Assembly: GCA_035999765.1 (NCBI GenBank)
Contig: CP108521.1
Coordinates: 6,200,001 to 6,264,000, forward strand
Reading direction: 5' to 3'
Source of the DNA: Streptomyces sp. NBC_01231
Lineage (GTDB): Bacteria > Actinomycetota > Actinomycetes > Streptomycetales > Streptomycetaceae
Length of the DNA stretch: 64,000 nucleotides
Shown here: in pieces, positions 36,945 to 47,053 of the stretch
How positions within the stretch are numbered: the stretch's first letter is position 1
Layout of the letters: the number at the start of each line of letters is the position of its first letter
The notes under the pieces: generated by a model
What the model saw: only the letters and a program-made list of their open reading frames with translations
Database searches by the model: none
Told to the model about the DNA's origin: nothing
Position numbers and translations under genes: made by a program

Positions 36945-38618
36945 ATGAGCAACGGCGGGGACGACACGGACCCCAGGGACGCGCTGCTCGGCGGGCGGTA
37001 CCGTCTGGTCGAGCGCATAGGCAGCGGCGGGATGGGCACCGTCTGGCGGGCACGCGACGAGCTCGTGGAGCGTGAAGTCGCCGTCAAACAGCCGCGGCTG
37101 CCGGGCGATCTGGAGGACGAGGAACACCGCCGCGCCGCCCACCGGCTCTACCGCGAGGCCCGTGCCGCCGCCCGGGTCGACCATCCCGCCGCCGTCTCCA
37201 TCTACGACGTGGTCGTCGAGGAGGAGGACGGACTCCCCTGGATCGTCATGGAGTTGGTCCGCGGCGAGTCCCTGCACCAGGCTCTGCGCCGAGGCCCCCT
37301 GCCACCCCCCGAAGCAGCCCGCGTCGGCCTCGCCGTCCTCGGCGCCCTGCGCGCCGCCCACGCCGTCGGCATCGTGCACCGGGACGTGAAGCCTGCCAAC
37401 GTCCTGCTCGGCCCCCATCACCGCGTCGTCCTCACCGACTTCGGCATCGCCCACGTCCAGGGCGAGGAATCCCTCACGGCCACCGGTGACTTCGTCGGCT
37501 CGCTGGAGTACGTCGCCCCCGAGCGGATGTCCGGCACCGGCGCCGGCCCTCCCTCCGACCTGTGGTCCCTGGGCGTCCTGCTGTACACCGCCGTCGAGGG
37601 CGCCTCCCCGTTCCGCCGTACGGCACCGGAGACCACCCTCGCCGCGATCGTCGCCGCCGACCCGCCCGAGCCGAAGCGAGCCGGACCCCTCCGGCCGCTC
37701 ATAGCAGGGCTGTTGGCGAAGGATCCCGAGCAGCGTCCGGACGCGGAGGAGATCGCACGGGTACTGGAGTCCGTGGCGGGTGGGCGACGGCCGGATCCGG
37801 GGGCGGGGGACGCGGAGAAGGACGTACAGGACACCGAGCCGGATCCAGAGCCGCCGGTGCCCTTGAGCCCAGCCGCACAGCAGCCCCCAGCCTCCGACGA
37901 GCCCCCAATCCCCGACGAGCCCCCAACCCCCGACCAGCCCCCCAGACACCGCCGCCCCCTGGCCCGTGCCGCCATCGCCCTCCTCGGTGTCCTGCTCGCG
38001 GGTGCCGTATGGCTCGGCACCTCGTTCGCCGACGGGACAGCCGATGGGGCAGCCGACGGGACGACTGGTGGGACGACTGGTGGGACAACTGGCGGGAAAG
38101 CAGACCCACCAGCCGATGTGACAACCGGCGCGACACCCCCGCCGGACGGCTGGGTCGCCCACCGGGACCAGGAAATGAACGCCGTCCTCTTCCTCCCCGC
38201 CCCGTACAAGCGGACGCACGACGCGGCCGGGGCGGACGACGACCTCCGTATGACCGCCTACGGCGACGAAGCGATCCAGGTCAGGCTCATCGAGTGGGAC
38301 AAGTCGCCCGGCTCCCCCCTGACGCAGGCGAGGGAGACGGCGCTCGCCTGGGAGGGGCACGAGAGGTCCGCCGGCCAGTACACCGCCACCAGCTTCCACG
38401 GCGACGAGGCCGCCCTGTCCGACGTCACCTACGATCCGCACGGCAGGCCGACCCGCGTCATGCAACTGATCGTCCGCACGGACGACGACCGCATGTACCA
38501 GCTCCGGGTGGACATGCCCAAGGGCACACCGGACGAGAAGAAGGGCATGGCTCTCTTCAAGAAGGCCCGCGCCCAGCTGGAGATCGGAAACAATCCGTCA
38601 CCGGGCACCCAGCGGTGA
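36945..38618 (+). CDS. Membrane Ser/Thr protein kinase (kinase cluster, gene 6)
   Basis: 557 residues from the ATG at 36945. The kinase domain is intact: GSGGMGTVW, K48 in VAVKQ, D147 in HRDVKPANV, TDFGIAH and VAPERMSG. A proline/glutamate-rich linker with repeated DEPP(I/T)PDEPP units follows, then a transmembrane helix (AAIALLGVLLAGAVWLGTSF). The ectodomain begins DGWVAHRDQEMNAVLFLPAP, after a GTTGGTTGG run, and ends ARAQLEIGNNPSPGTQR. Kinase and ectodomain are closest to gene 5, which precedes it by 49 bases, so the two are probably cotranscribed and arose by duplication. Confidence 0.92.
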   Translation: MSNGGDDTDPRDALLGGRYRLVERIGSGGMGTVWRARDELVEREVAVKQPRLPGDLEDEEHRRAAHRLYREARAAARVDHPAAVSIYDVVVEEEDGLPWIVMELVRGESLHQALRRGPLPPPEAARVGLAVLGALRAAHAVGIVHRDVKPANVLLGPHHRVVLTDFGIAHVQGEESLTATGDFVGSLEYVAPERMSGTGAGPPSDLWSLGVLLYTAVEGASPFRRTAPETTLAAIVAADPPEPKRAGPLRPLIAGLLAKDPEQRPDAEEIARVLESVAGGRRPDPGAGDAEKDVQDTEPDPEPPVPLSPAAQQPPASDEPPIPDEPPTPDQPPRHRRPLARAAIALLGVLLAGAVWLGTSFADGTADGAADGTTGGTTGGTTGGKADPPADVTTGATPPPDGWVAHRDQEMNAVLFLPAPYKRTHDAAGADDDLRMTAYGDEAIQVRLIEWDKSPGSPLTQARETALAWEGHERSAGQYTATSFHGDEAALSDVTYDPHGRPTRVMQLIVRTDDDRMYQLRVDMPKGTPDEKKGMALFKKARAQLEIGNNPSPGTQR

Positions 38619-38654
38619 TCGTCCCTGTACAACGCCCTGATCAGCACATTCTCT

Positions 38655-38670
38655 GCCAGTGATCACTGGC
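38655..38670. promoter_or_regulatory. Perfect 16-base palindrome upstream of the aldehyde dehydrogenase gene
   Basis: GCCAGTGATCACTGGC is completely self-complementary. A second, looser dyad (TTACTGGCGGGTACC, 38698-38712) lies 28 bases further on. Both are within 90 bases of the ATG at 38745, positioned as operators for a dimeric regulator encoded elsewhere. Confidence 0.5.
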
Positions 38671-38744
38671 GTCGTGTGGCCACTCGGTGAATCCTGATTA
38701 CTGGCGGGTACCCAAAGCCTCCGCCGCGGAATACCCTGCGGCTC

Positions 38745-40358
38745 ATGACGGACGCGCAGGCCCCGGCCCAGACCGGCACGAACCCCATCGCCCCCGCCCC
38801 GGCGGGCGCCCGTACCGCCGCCGACGTGGTCACTCCCGAGCTGATAGCCCAGCTCACCAAGGGTGTGGTCGGCTCCGGCCGGACGGCCAACCACACGCCG
38901 TTCACCGGCGAGAAGCTGGCGGACCTGCCCGAGTCCACCCCCGAGGACGTGGAGAACGCCTTCGAGGCGGCCCGCAGGGCACAGGCCGTGTGGGAGAGGA
39001 CTCCCGTACGGCAGCGGGCGGCCGTGCTGCTCCGCTTCCACGACCTGGTGCTGGAGCGCCAGGCGGAGGTTCTCGACCTGATCCAGCTGGAGACCGGCAA
39101 GGCCCGACTGCACGCCCACGAGGAGGTCCAGGCCGTCGCCGTCGCGGCCCGCCACTACGGCCGCCGGGCGCCCGCCTATCTCCGGCCGAAGCGGCACGCC
39201 GGCGCCGTCCCCACCCTCACCAAGGTCACCGAGTTGCGCCACCCGCGCGGTGTCGTCGGTCAGATCGCCCCCTGGAACTATCCGCTCGAGCTGTCCGTGG
39301 GCGACGCGATCCCGGCGTTCGTCGCGGGCAACGCCGTCGTGATGAAGCCCGACACGGAAACCTGCCTCACCGCGCTGTGGGCCCGTGACCTGCTCGTAGA
39401 GGCCGGTCTGCCGGCCGACGTCTTCCAGGTCGTCCTCGGCGAGGGCCCGGTGGTCGGCCCCGAGCTGGTCAGGCACGCCGACTACGTCTCCTTCACCGGC
39501 TCCACCCGCACCGGCCGCGAGGTCGCGCAGGGCGCCGCCGCCCGGCTGATCGGCGTCTCCCTCGAACTCGGCGGCAAGAACGCGATGCTCGTCCTGGAGG
39601 ACGCCGACATCGACAAGGCGGCCGCCGGCGCCGTCCGTGCCTGCTTCTCCTCCGCCGGCCAACTCTGCATCTCCATCGAGCGGTTGTACGTCCACGAGTC
39701 GATCGCCGACGCCTTCGTCGAGCGCTTCGCCGCCCGCACCAAGGCGATGCGGCTCGGCACGTCCCTCGCGTACGGCGCCGACATGGGGTCCCTGGTCGGC
39801 GAACGCCAGCTGGAGACCGTCACCCGCCACGTGGACGAAGCGGTCGCCAAGGGCGCGAAGCTCGTCGCCGGCGGGGTGGCCCGCCCCGACATCGGCCCGT
39901 ACTTCTTCGAGCCGACCATCCTCGACGGGGTGACCGAGCCGATGTCGGTGTGCACGGAGGAGACCTTCGGACCCGTTGTCTCGATCTACCGCTTCAGCAC
40001 CGACGACGAGGCGGTCGAGCAGGCCAACTCCACGCCGTACGGCCTGAACTCCTCGGTCTGGACGAAGGACGGCCGCCGTGGCCGCGAGGTCGCCGCCCGC
40101 CTGCGCACGGGCACCGTGAACGTCAACGAGGGGTACGCCCCCGCCTATGGCAGCGTCCAGTCCCCGATGGGCGGCATGAAGGAATCCGGCCTCGGCCGCC
40201 GCCACGGCTCCGAGGGCATCCTCAAGTACACGGAGGCCCAGACGGTGGCCCAGCAGCGCCTGCTGCCGATGGCCCCGTCCCTGGGCATGGACGACGAGAG
40301 CTACGCGCAGTTCATGAGCCGCAGCCTGAGGCTGATGAAGGCATTCCGGTTCCGCTAG
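38745..40358 (+). CDS. Succinate-semialdehyde dehydrogenase (NADP+)-type aldehyde dehydrogenase
   Basis: 537 residues from the ATG at 38745. It is a full aldehyde dehydrogenase: the cofactor region QIAPWNYPLE, VSFTGSTRTGREVAQ, the general base in LELGGKN and the nucleophile cysteine in SSAGQLCIS. The long N- and C-terminal tails (MTDAQAPAQTGTN and SYAQFMSRSLRLMKAFRFR) are typical of the actinobacterial succinate-semialdehyde dehydrogenase type. It would oxidise an aldehyde such as succinic semialdehyde with NADP+. The GMC oxidoreductase starts 43 bases downstream, so they probably form an operon. Confidence 0.9.
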   Translation: MTDAQAPAQTGTNPIAPAPAGARTAADVVTPELIAQLTKGVVGSGRTANHTPFTGEKLADLPESTPEDVENAFEAARRAQAVWERTPVRQRAAVLLRFHDLVLERQAEVLDLIQLETGKARLHAHEEVQAVAVAARHYGRRAPAYLRPKRHAGAVPTLTKVTELRHPRGVVGQIAPWNYPLELSVGDAIPAFVAGNAVVMKPDTETCLTALWARDLLVEAGLPADVFQVVLGEGPVVGPELVRHADYVSFTGSTRTGREVAQGAAARLIGVSLELGGKNAMLVLEDADIDKAAAGAVRACFSSAGQLCISIERLYVHESIADAFVERFAARTKAMRLGTSLAYGADMGSLVGERQLETVTRHVDEAVAKGAKLVAGGVARPDIGPYFFEPTILDGVTEPMSVCTEETFGPVVSIYRFSTDDEAVEQANSTPYGLNSSVWTKDGRRGREVAARLRTGTVNVNEGYAPAYGSVQSPMGGMKESGLGRRHGSEGILKYTEAQTVAQQRLLPMAPSLGMDDESYAQFMSRSLRLMKAFRFR

Positions 40359-40401
40359 TACCGCGGCACCAGACCGCACCCGTTCTCAACGAGGAGAGCA
40401 C

Positions 40402-42180
40402 GTGTCCCAGGACGCTTACGACTACGACGTCATCGTCGTCGGATCGGGCTTCGGCGGTTCGGTGACCGCCCTGCGCCTGACGGAGAAGGGCTACACCGTA
40501 GGCGTCCTGGAGGCCGGCCGCCGTTTCACCCGCGAGTCCCTCCCCAAGAACTCCTGGGACCTCAAGAACTACCTGTGGGCGCCGAAACTCGGCATGTACG
40601 GCATCCAGCGCATCCATCTGCTGGGCAACGTCATGGTCCTGGCCGGCGCGGGCGTCGGCGGCGGCTCCCTCAACTACGCCAACACCCTCTACGTCCCGCC
40701 GAAGCCCTTCTTCGACGACCCCCAGTGGCGTGACATCACGGACTGGCAGGAGGAGTTGGCGCCGTACTACGACCAGGCGCGCCGCATGCTCGGTGTCCGG
40801 CTGAACCCGACGATGACCCCGTCCGACGTGCACCTCAAGGCCGCCGCCGAGCGGATGGGCGTCGGCGACAGCTTCCACATGGCCCCGGTCGGCGTGTTCT
40901 TCGGGGACGGCGAGGACGCCGACGGCGCCACGAAGGCGGGGCCCGGCGAGCAGGTGTCCGACCCCTACTTCGGTGGTGCCGGCCCGGACCGCAAGGCCTG
41001 CAACGAGTGCGGCGAGTGCATGACCGGCTGCCGGCACGGCGCGAAGAACACCCTCAACGAGAACTACCTGTACCTCGCCGAGAAGGCGGGCGCGGTCGTC
41101 CACCCGCTGACGACGGTCGTCTCGGTCACGGACGACTCGCAGGGCGGCTTCGCGATCGCCACCCTCCCCACCGACGGCCGCCGCACGACGAAGGGGCGGA
41201 CCTTCAAGGCCCGTCGAGTCGTCCTCGCGGCCGGCACCTACGGCACCCAGACCCTGCTGCACCGGATGAAGTCGGGCGGCCAACTGCCGTACCTGTCCGA
41301 GAGGCTGGGCGAGCTGACCCGCACCAACTCGGAGGCCCTGGTCGGCGCGCAGACCGACAACCGCCGCTACCGCAAGGTGACCGGCGAGGCGAAGGTCGAC
41401 TTCACCCGCGGAGTGGCCATCACCTCGTCCATCCACCCGGACGACAACACCCACATCGAGCCGGTCCGTTACGGCAGGGGCTCCAACTCGATGGGCAGCC
41501 TGTCCATCCTCCAGGTCCCGTACGCCGAGGGTTCGTCCCGGGCGCTGGCCTGGCTGCGGAACGCGGGCCGCCACCCGCTGCTGGTCCTGCGCTCCCTCTC
41601 CAACCGCCGCTGGTCGGAGAAGACCATCATCGGCCTCGTGATGCAGTCGCTGGACAACTCCCTGACGACGTTCCTGAAACCGGACGGCGTCGGCAAGGGC
41701 CTGCTGACCGCCCGCCAGGGACACGGCTCCCCGAACCCCAAGCAGATCAAGGCGGCCTCGGAGGGCGCGTCCGCCATCGCCGCCGAGATCAACGGCTTCG
41801 CCGGCTCCAACGTCGGCGAACTGATGGGCACCCCGCTCACCGCCCACTTCCTCGGCGGCTGCCCGATCGGCTCCTCCCGCGAGAGCGGCGTCATCGACCC
41901 GTACCACCGCCTCTACGGTCACCCCGGCATCTCGGTCGTCGACGGCGCCGCGGTCTCCGCGAACCTGGGCGTCAACCCGTCCCTGACCATCACGGCCCAG
42001 GCGGAGCGGGCGATGTCGTACTGGCCCAACAAGGGCGAGGCGGACCCCCGCCCGGAGCAGGGCCGGTCCTACGAACGCCTCGAGCCGGTCGAGCCGCTGG
42101 CACCGGCCGTCCCGGCGGACGCGTTCGGCGCGCTGAAGCTGCCGTTCCTGGGGATGCCGGCCGTACCGCCGAAGAAGTAG
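40402..42180 (+). CDS. GMC-family oxidoreductase, cholesterol-oxidase-like
   Basis: 592 residues from the GTG at 40402 (GAGGAGAG upstream). FAD binding is shown by DVIVVGSGFGGSVTALRL, and the GMC region by VLAGAGVGGGSLNYANTLY. The C-terminal substrate domain ends with LGGCPIGSS..ISVVDGAAVSANLGVNPSLT. An internal C200-x2-C203-x2-C206-x3-C210 cluster (CNECGECMTGC) is present, as I recall in mycobacterial ChoD. The closest functional name is cholesterol or 3-hydroxysteroid oxidase, but the substrate in Streptomyces is not established. No signal peptide is seen. It sits at the position of choD between guaB3 and guaA in mycobacteria. Confidence 0.88.
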   Translation: MSQDAYDYDVIVVGSGFGGSVTALRLTEKGYTVGVLEAGRRFTRESLPKNSWDLKNYLWAPKLGMYGIQRIHLLGNVMVLAGAGVGGGSLNYANTLYVPPKPFFDDPQWRDITDWQEELAPYYDQARRMLGVRLNPTMTPSDVHLKAAAERMGVGDSFHMAPVGVFFGDGEDADGATKAGPGEQVSDPYFGGAGPDRKACNECGECMTGCRHGAKNTLNENYLYLAEKAGAVVHPLTTVVSVTDDSQGGFAIATLPTDGRRTTKGRTFKARRVVLAAGTYGTQTLLHRMKSGGQLPYLSERLGELTRTNSEALVGAQTDNRRYRKVTGEAKVDFTRGVAITSSIHPDDNTHIEPVRYGRGSNSMGSLSILQVPYAEGSSRALAWLRNAGRHPLLVLRSLSNRRWSEKTIIGLVMQSLDNSLTTFLKPDGVGKGLLTARQGHGSPNPKQIKAASEGASAIAAEINGFAGSNVGELMGTPLTAHFLGGCPIGSSRESGVIDPYHRLYGHPGISVVDGAAVSANLGVNPSLTITAQAERAMSYWPNKGEADPRPEQGRSYERLEPVEPLAPAVPADAFGALKLPFLGMPAVPPKK

Positions 42181-42239
42181 CCACGGCCGACCCACCGTGG
42201 ACGTGGGCTCACCCTGGATGTCGGCTGACCGTGGACATG

Positions 42240-42279
42240 GAGAAGGACCTGCACCCCCCTCCGAGCGCAGGTCCTTCTC
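42240..42279. terminator. Terminator between the convergent GMC and surface-protein genes
   Basis: GAGAAGGACCTGC pairs with GCAGGTCCTTCTC across a 14-base loop, followed by TGTTCTTG. It serves the GMC gene and possibly also the opposing gene. Confidence 0.88.
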
Positions 42280-42347
42280 TGTTCTTGCGGTAAGCCTCGC
42301 TGAGCCCGAAGCCCCGAGCCCGAGCCCGGAAGCCCGAGCTCCGAGAC

Positions 42348-43421
42348 TTACGCCTCGACCCCGGCCTTCCGGCGACGCACCACGAACACCGCACCCGCAC
42401 CGGCGACGATCGCGACCCCGCCCACGAGGCCGATCACCGGCAGCGCCGAGCTCGAACCGGTCTCGGCGAGCGAGCCGGTGGCGGAGACCTGGCTGACATC
42501 GGTCAGGTCCGTCTTGCCGCCCTGCGGCTTGGCGTCGTTCGGGTCACCGGCGTCGGAGCCCGCGGCGAGGATGTTGAAGAAGTACAGCCAGCCGTTCGGG
42601 TCGTCGGCGATCCAGCAGCCCTCGTCGTCCGCGTACTCGGCGAAGCCACCGGTCAGACCGAGCGAGTCCGGCACCTTGCCGCTGACGCTCAGCCGCAGCT
42701 GGTACGAGACCGATCCGCCGGCGTCGAGCGAGAACGCGGGGAACGTGCCGCCCTCGCCGGCCGCGTTCGCGACGGTCTGCCAGGTGTGGGAGGACTTGTC
42801 GAAGACCTGGACCGTGATCTTGCCCGAGTAGTCCTTCTCGTCGTTCCAGCCGATCGCGGCGACGCCGATCAGCGGCTTGATGTCCTTGATCTCGTCGTCA
42901 CCGCGGTTGGACACGTTGAACGAGAACCCGGTCCAGCCGCTGCCGGCGACGATCGTCTCGGGCAGCCCCGACAGGCCGCTGTGCAGGTCGGCGCTGAGTT
43001 CGGCGGTGCTGCCGCCGTCCTCGTCGGTGCAGAGCTCGGGGTCGTCGGCGGGCGTGCTCACGCTGACGCTCGGCGACGGGGAGGAGACCGGGGAGCTCTG
43101 GTCGCCGGCCGGGGTGCTCGCGTCGCCGGCGGGCGTGCTCGCGTCGTCGGCGGGCGTGCTGTCGTCGGCCGCGGGCGGGCTGTCCTCGGCCGCCGGGGTG
43201 GTCTGGTCGTCGGCGGGCGTGCTGTCGTCCGCGGCCGGGGTGCTGTCCTCGGCGGCGGGGGTGCTCTGGTCGTCGGCGGGCGTGGTGTCCTCCGCCGCCG
43301 GGCTGCTCGTCGACGTGGTCGGCGTCTCGCCCGTCGCGAACGCGGCCGGAGCGGAGAGCAGGGTGAGCGGGGCTATGACGGCGGTTGCCGCCGCTGCCAC
43401 CATGGCACGACGAAGCTTCAT
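42348..43421 (-). CDS. LAxTG-anchored cell-surface protein with Thr/Pro/Asp repeat stalk
   Basis: 357 residues from the ATG at 43421. A signal peptide (MKLRRAMVAAAATAVIAPLT, cleavage near AFA) is followed by about 80 residues of eight-residue repeats of the type STPADDxS/STPAAEDS, probably a wall-spanning stalk. An all-beta domain of about 170 residues (LCTDEDGGST to FFNILAAGSD) contains two cysteines. The C-terminus has the sorting signal LAETG, a hydrophobic helix and RRRKAGVEA. LAxTG is the motif of class E sortases in Streptomyces, so the protein should be covalently linked to peptidoglycan. The function of the beta domain is unknown. Confidence 0.9.
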   Translation of the reverse strand: MKLRRAMVAAAATAVIAPLTLLSAPAAFATGETPTTSTSSPAAEDTTPADDQSTPAAEDSTPAADDSTPADDQTTPAAEDSPPAADDSTPADDASTPAGDASTPAGDQSSPVSSPSPSVSVSTPADDPELCTDEDGGSTAELSADLHSGLSGLPETIVAGSGWTGFSFNVSNRGDDEIKDIKPLIGVAAIGWNDEKDYSGKITVQVFDKSSHTWQTVANAAGEGGTFPAFSLDAGGSVSYQLRLSVSGKVPDSLGLTGGFAEYADDEGCWIADDPNGWLYFFNILAAGSDAGDPNDAKPQGGKTDLTDVSQVSATGSLAETGSSSALPVIGLVGGVAIVAGAGAVFVVRRRKAGVEA

Positions 43422-43593
43422 GAAGACCTCGGTAATCCGATGTGCTGCGGTCTCGCAGCAACGTGGGAGAGGCCTCCGCGTGTGGGGCGCGGGAGTGGCC
43501 CTTGGTTCGCCGTGTTTGATCAGTGAAGGGTGTGAATGGTTGCCTCCACTTTCACGGATTTCTTATGTGGGCTGAGTCACACACCGGATCTCC

Positions 43594-43623
43594 TTGTGAA
43601 TGCGCTTTCACACCGTCTAGAAC
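43594..43623 (+). promoter_or_regulatory. Candidate promoter of the 43632 gene
   Basis: TTGTGA (43594-43599) and TAGAAC (43618-43623) are separated by 18 bases. The GTG start follows eight bases after the -10, so the transcript may be leaderless, which agrees with the lack of a ribosome site. Confidence 0.55.
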
Positions 43624-43631
43624 TGAGCGTC

Positions 43632-45341
43632 GTGTCTGACAAGCCGTCCGAGGACCCGTCCTCGACACCGGAGATCCCCGACGACGTCTGGGAACAGTTC
43701 GCCCGCGACACCGAACGGGACATTCGCGGCTCGGCCCCGAAGGAGCCCTCCGCCCGCGCCCGCCTCGTGACCGAGCGGCTGCGGCAGCAGGAGGCGCGCG
43801 GTGAACTGCCCGAGGGGTGGCGCACGAGCCCGGCTCACCAGGGGACGAAGGGACGCGCCGGTCGAAGTCGCAGGCTGGGGACCGTCATTGGCGTCGCCGT
43901 CGCCGTCGCCGTGGCCGTCGTCGCGATGAAACCGTCGCTGCTGCCGGGCGACCCCTTCGGCTCGGGGTCGCCGGAGTCCGCCGCCGCTTCGCCCCTGCCC
44001 GCGGAAACCGCGGCTCCGACCGCGCCCCCCGCCGCCACGGACCCCGAAACCCCCACGCTGGACGAGCCGTTCGCCGGTTCTCCGGCTCTCACGTGGGCCG
44101 ACGGAGCGTCCGGCATCGTCCTGCCGGAGGCGACCGCCCTCGGCCGGATACCCGAAGGACGAGTCGCAACGGCGCTCCGGCTGACCAAGAAGCTTCTGGT
44201 CGGATCCAACCTGGACCCGAAGACGGTACGCGGCGAACGTCCCGTGGCCGCCCTCGCGGTACTCGACCCGAAGCAGCCGGAGTTGTTCGACGACCTGAAC
44301 CGGTCCCTGCGCACGCCGGACAAGGATGACGACCCGCTGAGCATGTTCAGTCGCTTCGACCCCGCCGAGGTGCGACTCGTCGGAGACGTGATCAAGGCCC
44401 GCGGCCGGATGACGTTCAAGAAGGGCGATCAAGGCGGTGTGGCCGTGCGCGCCGACTACACCTTCGTCTACCCGGTCGTCCGCGCCGACGGTTCGGTCGA
44501 GGTCACCCGGACCATCGTGCGCCGCGTCCTGGAGGTCGAACTCCTCGACCCCGCCCGCTACGTGGCCACTCCCGACCGCCTGAACGTCCTGCACCGCGAC
44601 CGCGACGTCGGCAACACGGCCTGCGGGATCCACGACGGCTATCTATCCGTCGGTCGGCCCCGGGCGTCCCCGGAGCCGGCCGTTCTCTTGGGTGACCGAG
44701 CTGCTGTCCCCTGCCGTCCGGTCACTTACCTGGAGCGAGGTCCCACGACGCACAGCACGATCCGTACGTCTCATCGCTCCAGTGAGCCACGCGTGGTTCT
44801 TTCGGGCCCGCCCCTGGCTGGCACGGACACCACACCAACGAAGCTCCGCTCGTCCCGGTCACGCGCCGTACGGGTGAGAGCCGGACCGAACTCAGATGCG
44901 ACCCCGGCACAGTTCGAGGAGGGTCATGGCGAGAGAGGTGCCCGGCCTGCCCAGCGCCTCGCTGTAGTGGTTGAGGATGTCCATCTCGCGGGAGAGGTTC
45001 ACCCGTCGGCCGCCGGAGGTGATCCGGGCCTCCTGGACGACCGCGGACACGGCCATCCGTTCCTGGATCAGACCGATGATCCGGTCGTCCAGGGCGTCGA
45101 TGCGTTCGCGGGCACCGGTGATCACATCGGCGGCCTCGGGGGTGTGGGCGCCGGTCTTCTCGGCAGTGGTGGCGGTCATGTCGGGGGCTCCTCGTCGGAC
45201 GGGGCGGATGCGGCGCCCCGGAGCGGCAGGACCCGGGAAACGACAGGCGCCCCGGGCCTTGTCGGCCCGGGGCGCCTGGGAAGTCGCTTGTCAGTTGCTC
45301 AAGCAGCACGACCATGGCAGCCGGTGGGCCGGTTGCCATAG
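43632..45341 (+). CDS. Single-pass membrane protein of unknown function; 3' end probably disturbed
   Basis: The GTG at 43632 opens [20 protein letters not shown], a cytoplasmic segment of about 80 residues. One transmembrane helix ([16 protein letters not shown]), a Pro/Thr/Ala linker and an extracellular domain follow ([60 protein letters not shown]). Convincing coding character ends near 44640 (CGIHDGYL). After that the frame stays open to 45341 only by running antisense through the chorismate mutase gene, with atypical codons. A stop in another frame at 44693-44695 suggests that an indel removed the original stop. The true product is probably about 340-355 residues. I do not recognise the family. 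Confidence 0.6.
   Translation: MSDKPSEDPSSTPEIPDDVWEQFARDTERDIRGSAPKEPSARARLVTERLRQQEARGELPEGWRTSPAHQGTKGRAGRSRRLGTVIGVAVAVAVAVVAMKPSLLPGDPFGSGSPESAAASPLPAETAAPTAPPAATDPETPTLDEPFAGSPALTWADGASGIVLPEATALGRIPEGRVATALRLTKKLLVGSNLDPKTVRGERPVAALAVLDPKQPELFDDLNRSLRTPDKDDDPLSMFSRFDPAEVRLVGDVIKARGRMTFKKGDQGGVAVRADYTFVYPVVRADGSVEVTRTIVRRVLEVELLDPARYVATPDRLNVLHRDRDVGNTACGIHDGYLSVGRPRASPEPAVLLGDRAAVPCRPVTYLERGPTTHSTIRTSHRSSEPRVVLSGPPLAGTDTTPTKLRSSRSRAVRVRAGPNSDATPAQFEEGHGERGARPAQRLAVVVEDVHLAGEVHPSAAGGDPGLLDDRGHGHPFLDQTDDPVVQGVDAFAGTGDHIGGLGGVGAGLLGSGGGHVGGSSSDGADAAPRSGRTRETTGAPGLVGPGRLGSRLSVAQAARPWQPVGRLP
44892..45179 (-). CDS. Chorismate mutase (AroQ type)
   Basis: 95 residues from the ATG at 45179, with GAGGAG seven bases upstream. 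It is a single all-helical AroQ domain: [20 protein letters not shown] in helix 1 with its conserved arginine, then [20 protein letters not shown] and the C-terminal helix [12 protein letters not shown]. It converts chorismate to prephenate, the first step towards phenylalanine and tyrosine, in the cytoplasm. The length is normal for the streptomycete monofunctional enzyme. A leader-peptide/hairpin arrangement upstream (45244-45370) suggests attenuation control by Phe/Tyr supply. Confidence 0.9.
   Translation of the reverse strand: MTATTAEKTGAHTPEAADVITGARERIDALDDRIIGLIQERMAVSAVVQEARITSGGRRVNLSREMDILNHYSEALGRPGTSLAMTLLELCRGRI
45244..45278 (-). terminator. Hairpin upstream of chorismate mutase, possible attenuator
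   Basis: CAGGCGCCCCGGGCC and GGCCCGGGGCGCCTG form a 15-base-pair perfect stem with a five-base loop. On the minus strand it is followed by TCGTTT. It lies between the gene start (45179) and its likely promoter. A third segment, CCGGGGCGCC (minus strand 45221-45212), could pair with the first arm instead. Confidence 0.6.
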
Positions 45342-45370
45342 GTAAAGAGGAAGGTCGGGTGCGTGAGCAT
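45299..45370 (-). CDS. Candidate leader peptide of chorismate mutase
   Basis: The 23-codon frame [20 protein letters not shown].. ends 20 bases before the hairpin at 45278. It contains Phe, Phe and Tyr within five codons, the end products of the pathway served by chorismate mutase. CATACT on the minus strand (45383-45378) ends seven bases before the ATG, an arrangement fitting a leaderless transcript. It is inferred from layout only. Confidence 0.35.
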   Translation of the reverse strand: MLTHPTFLFTYGNRPTGCHGRAA

Positions 45371-45420
45371 GGGCGTCAGTATGCCATGGGTATCCGGGCG
45401 GCGGCCGCCTCCCACCCCGT

Positions 45421-45426
45421 TAGAAT
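45421..45426 (+). promoter_or_regulatory. -10 element of guaA promoter
   Basis: TAGAAT is a good match to the streptomycete -10 consensus and lies 40 bases before the guaA start. No clear -35 was found at the right distance. Confidence 0.5.
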
Positions 45427-45466
45427 CGGAACCACAGACCCCCGCCCGACCGCCGGAAGGCACCCC

Positions 45467-47040
<1,574 letters not shown>

Positions 47041-47053
47041 CCCCTTCTGGGGA

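Noticed and set aside
42786..43575. Plus-strand frames opposite the surface-protein gene.
   Set aside because: They mirror the repeat stalk of the minus-strand gene and have no start signals.
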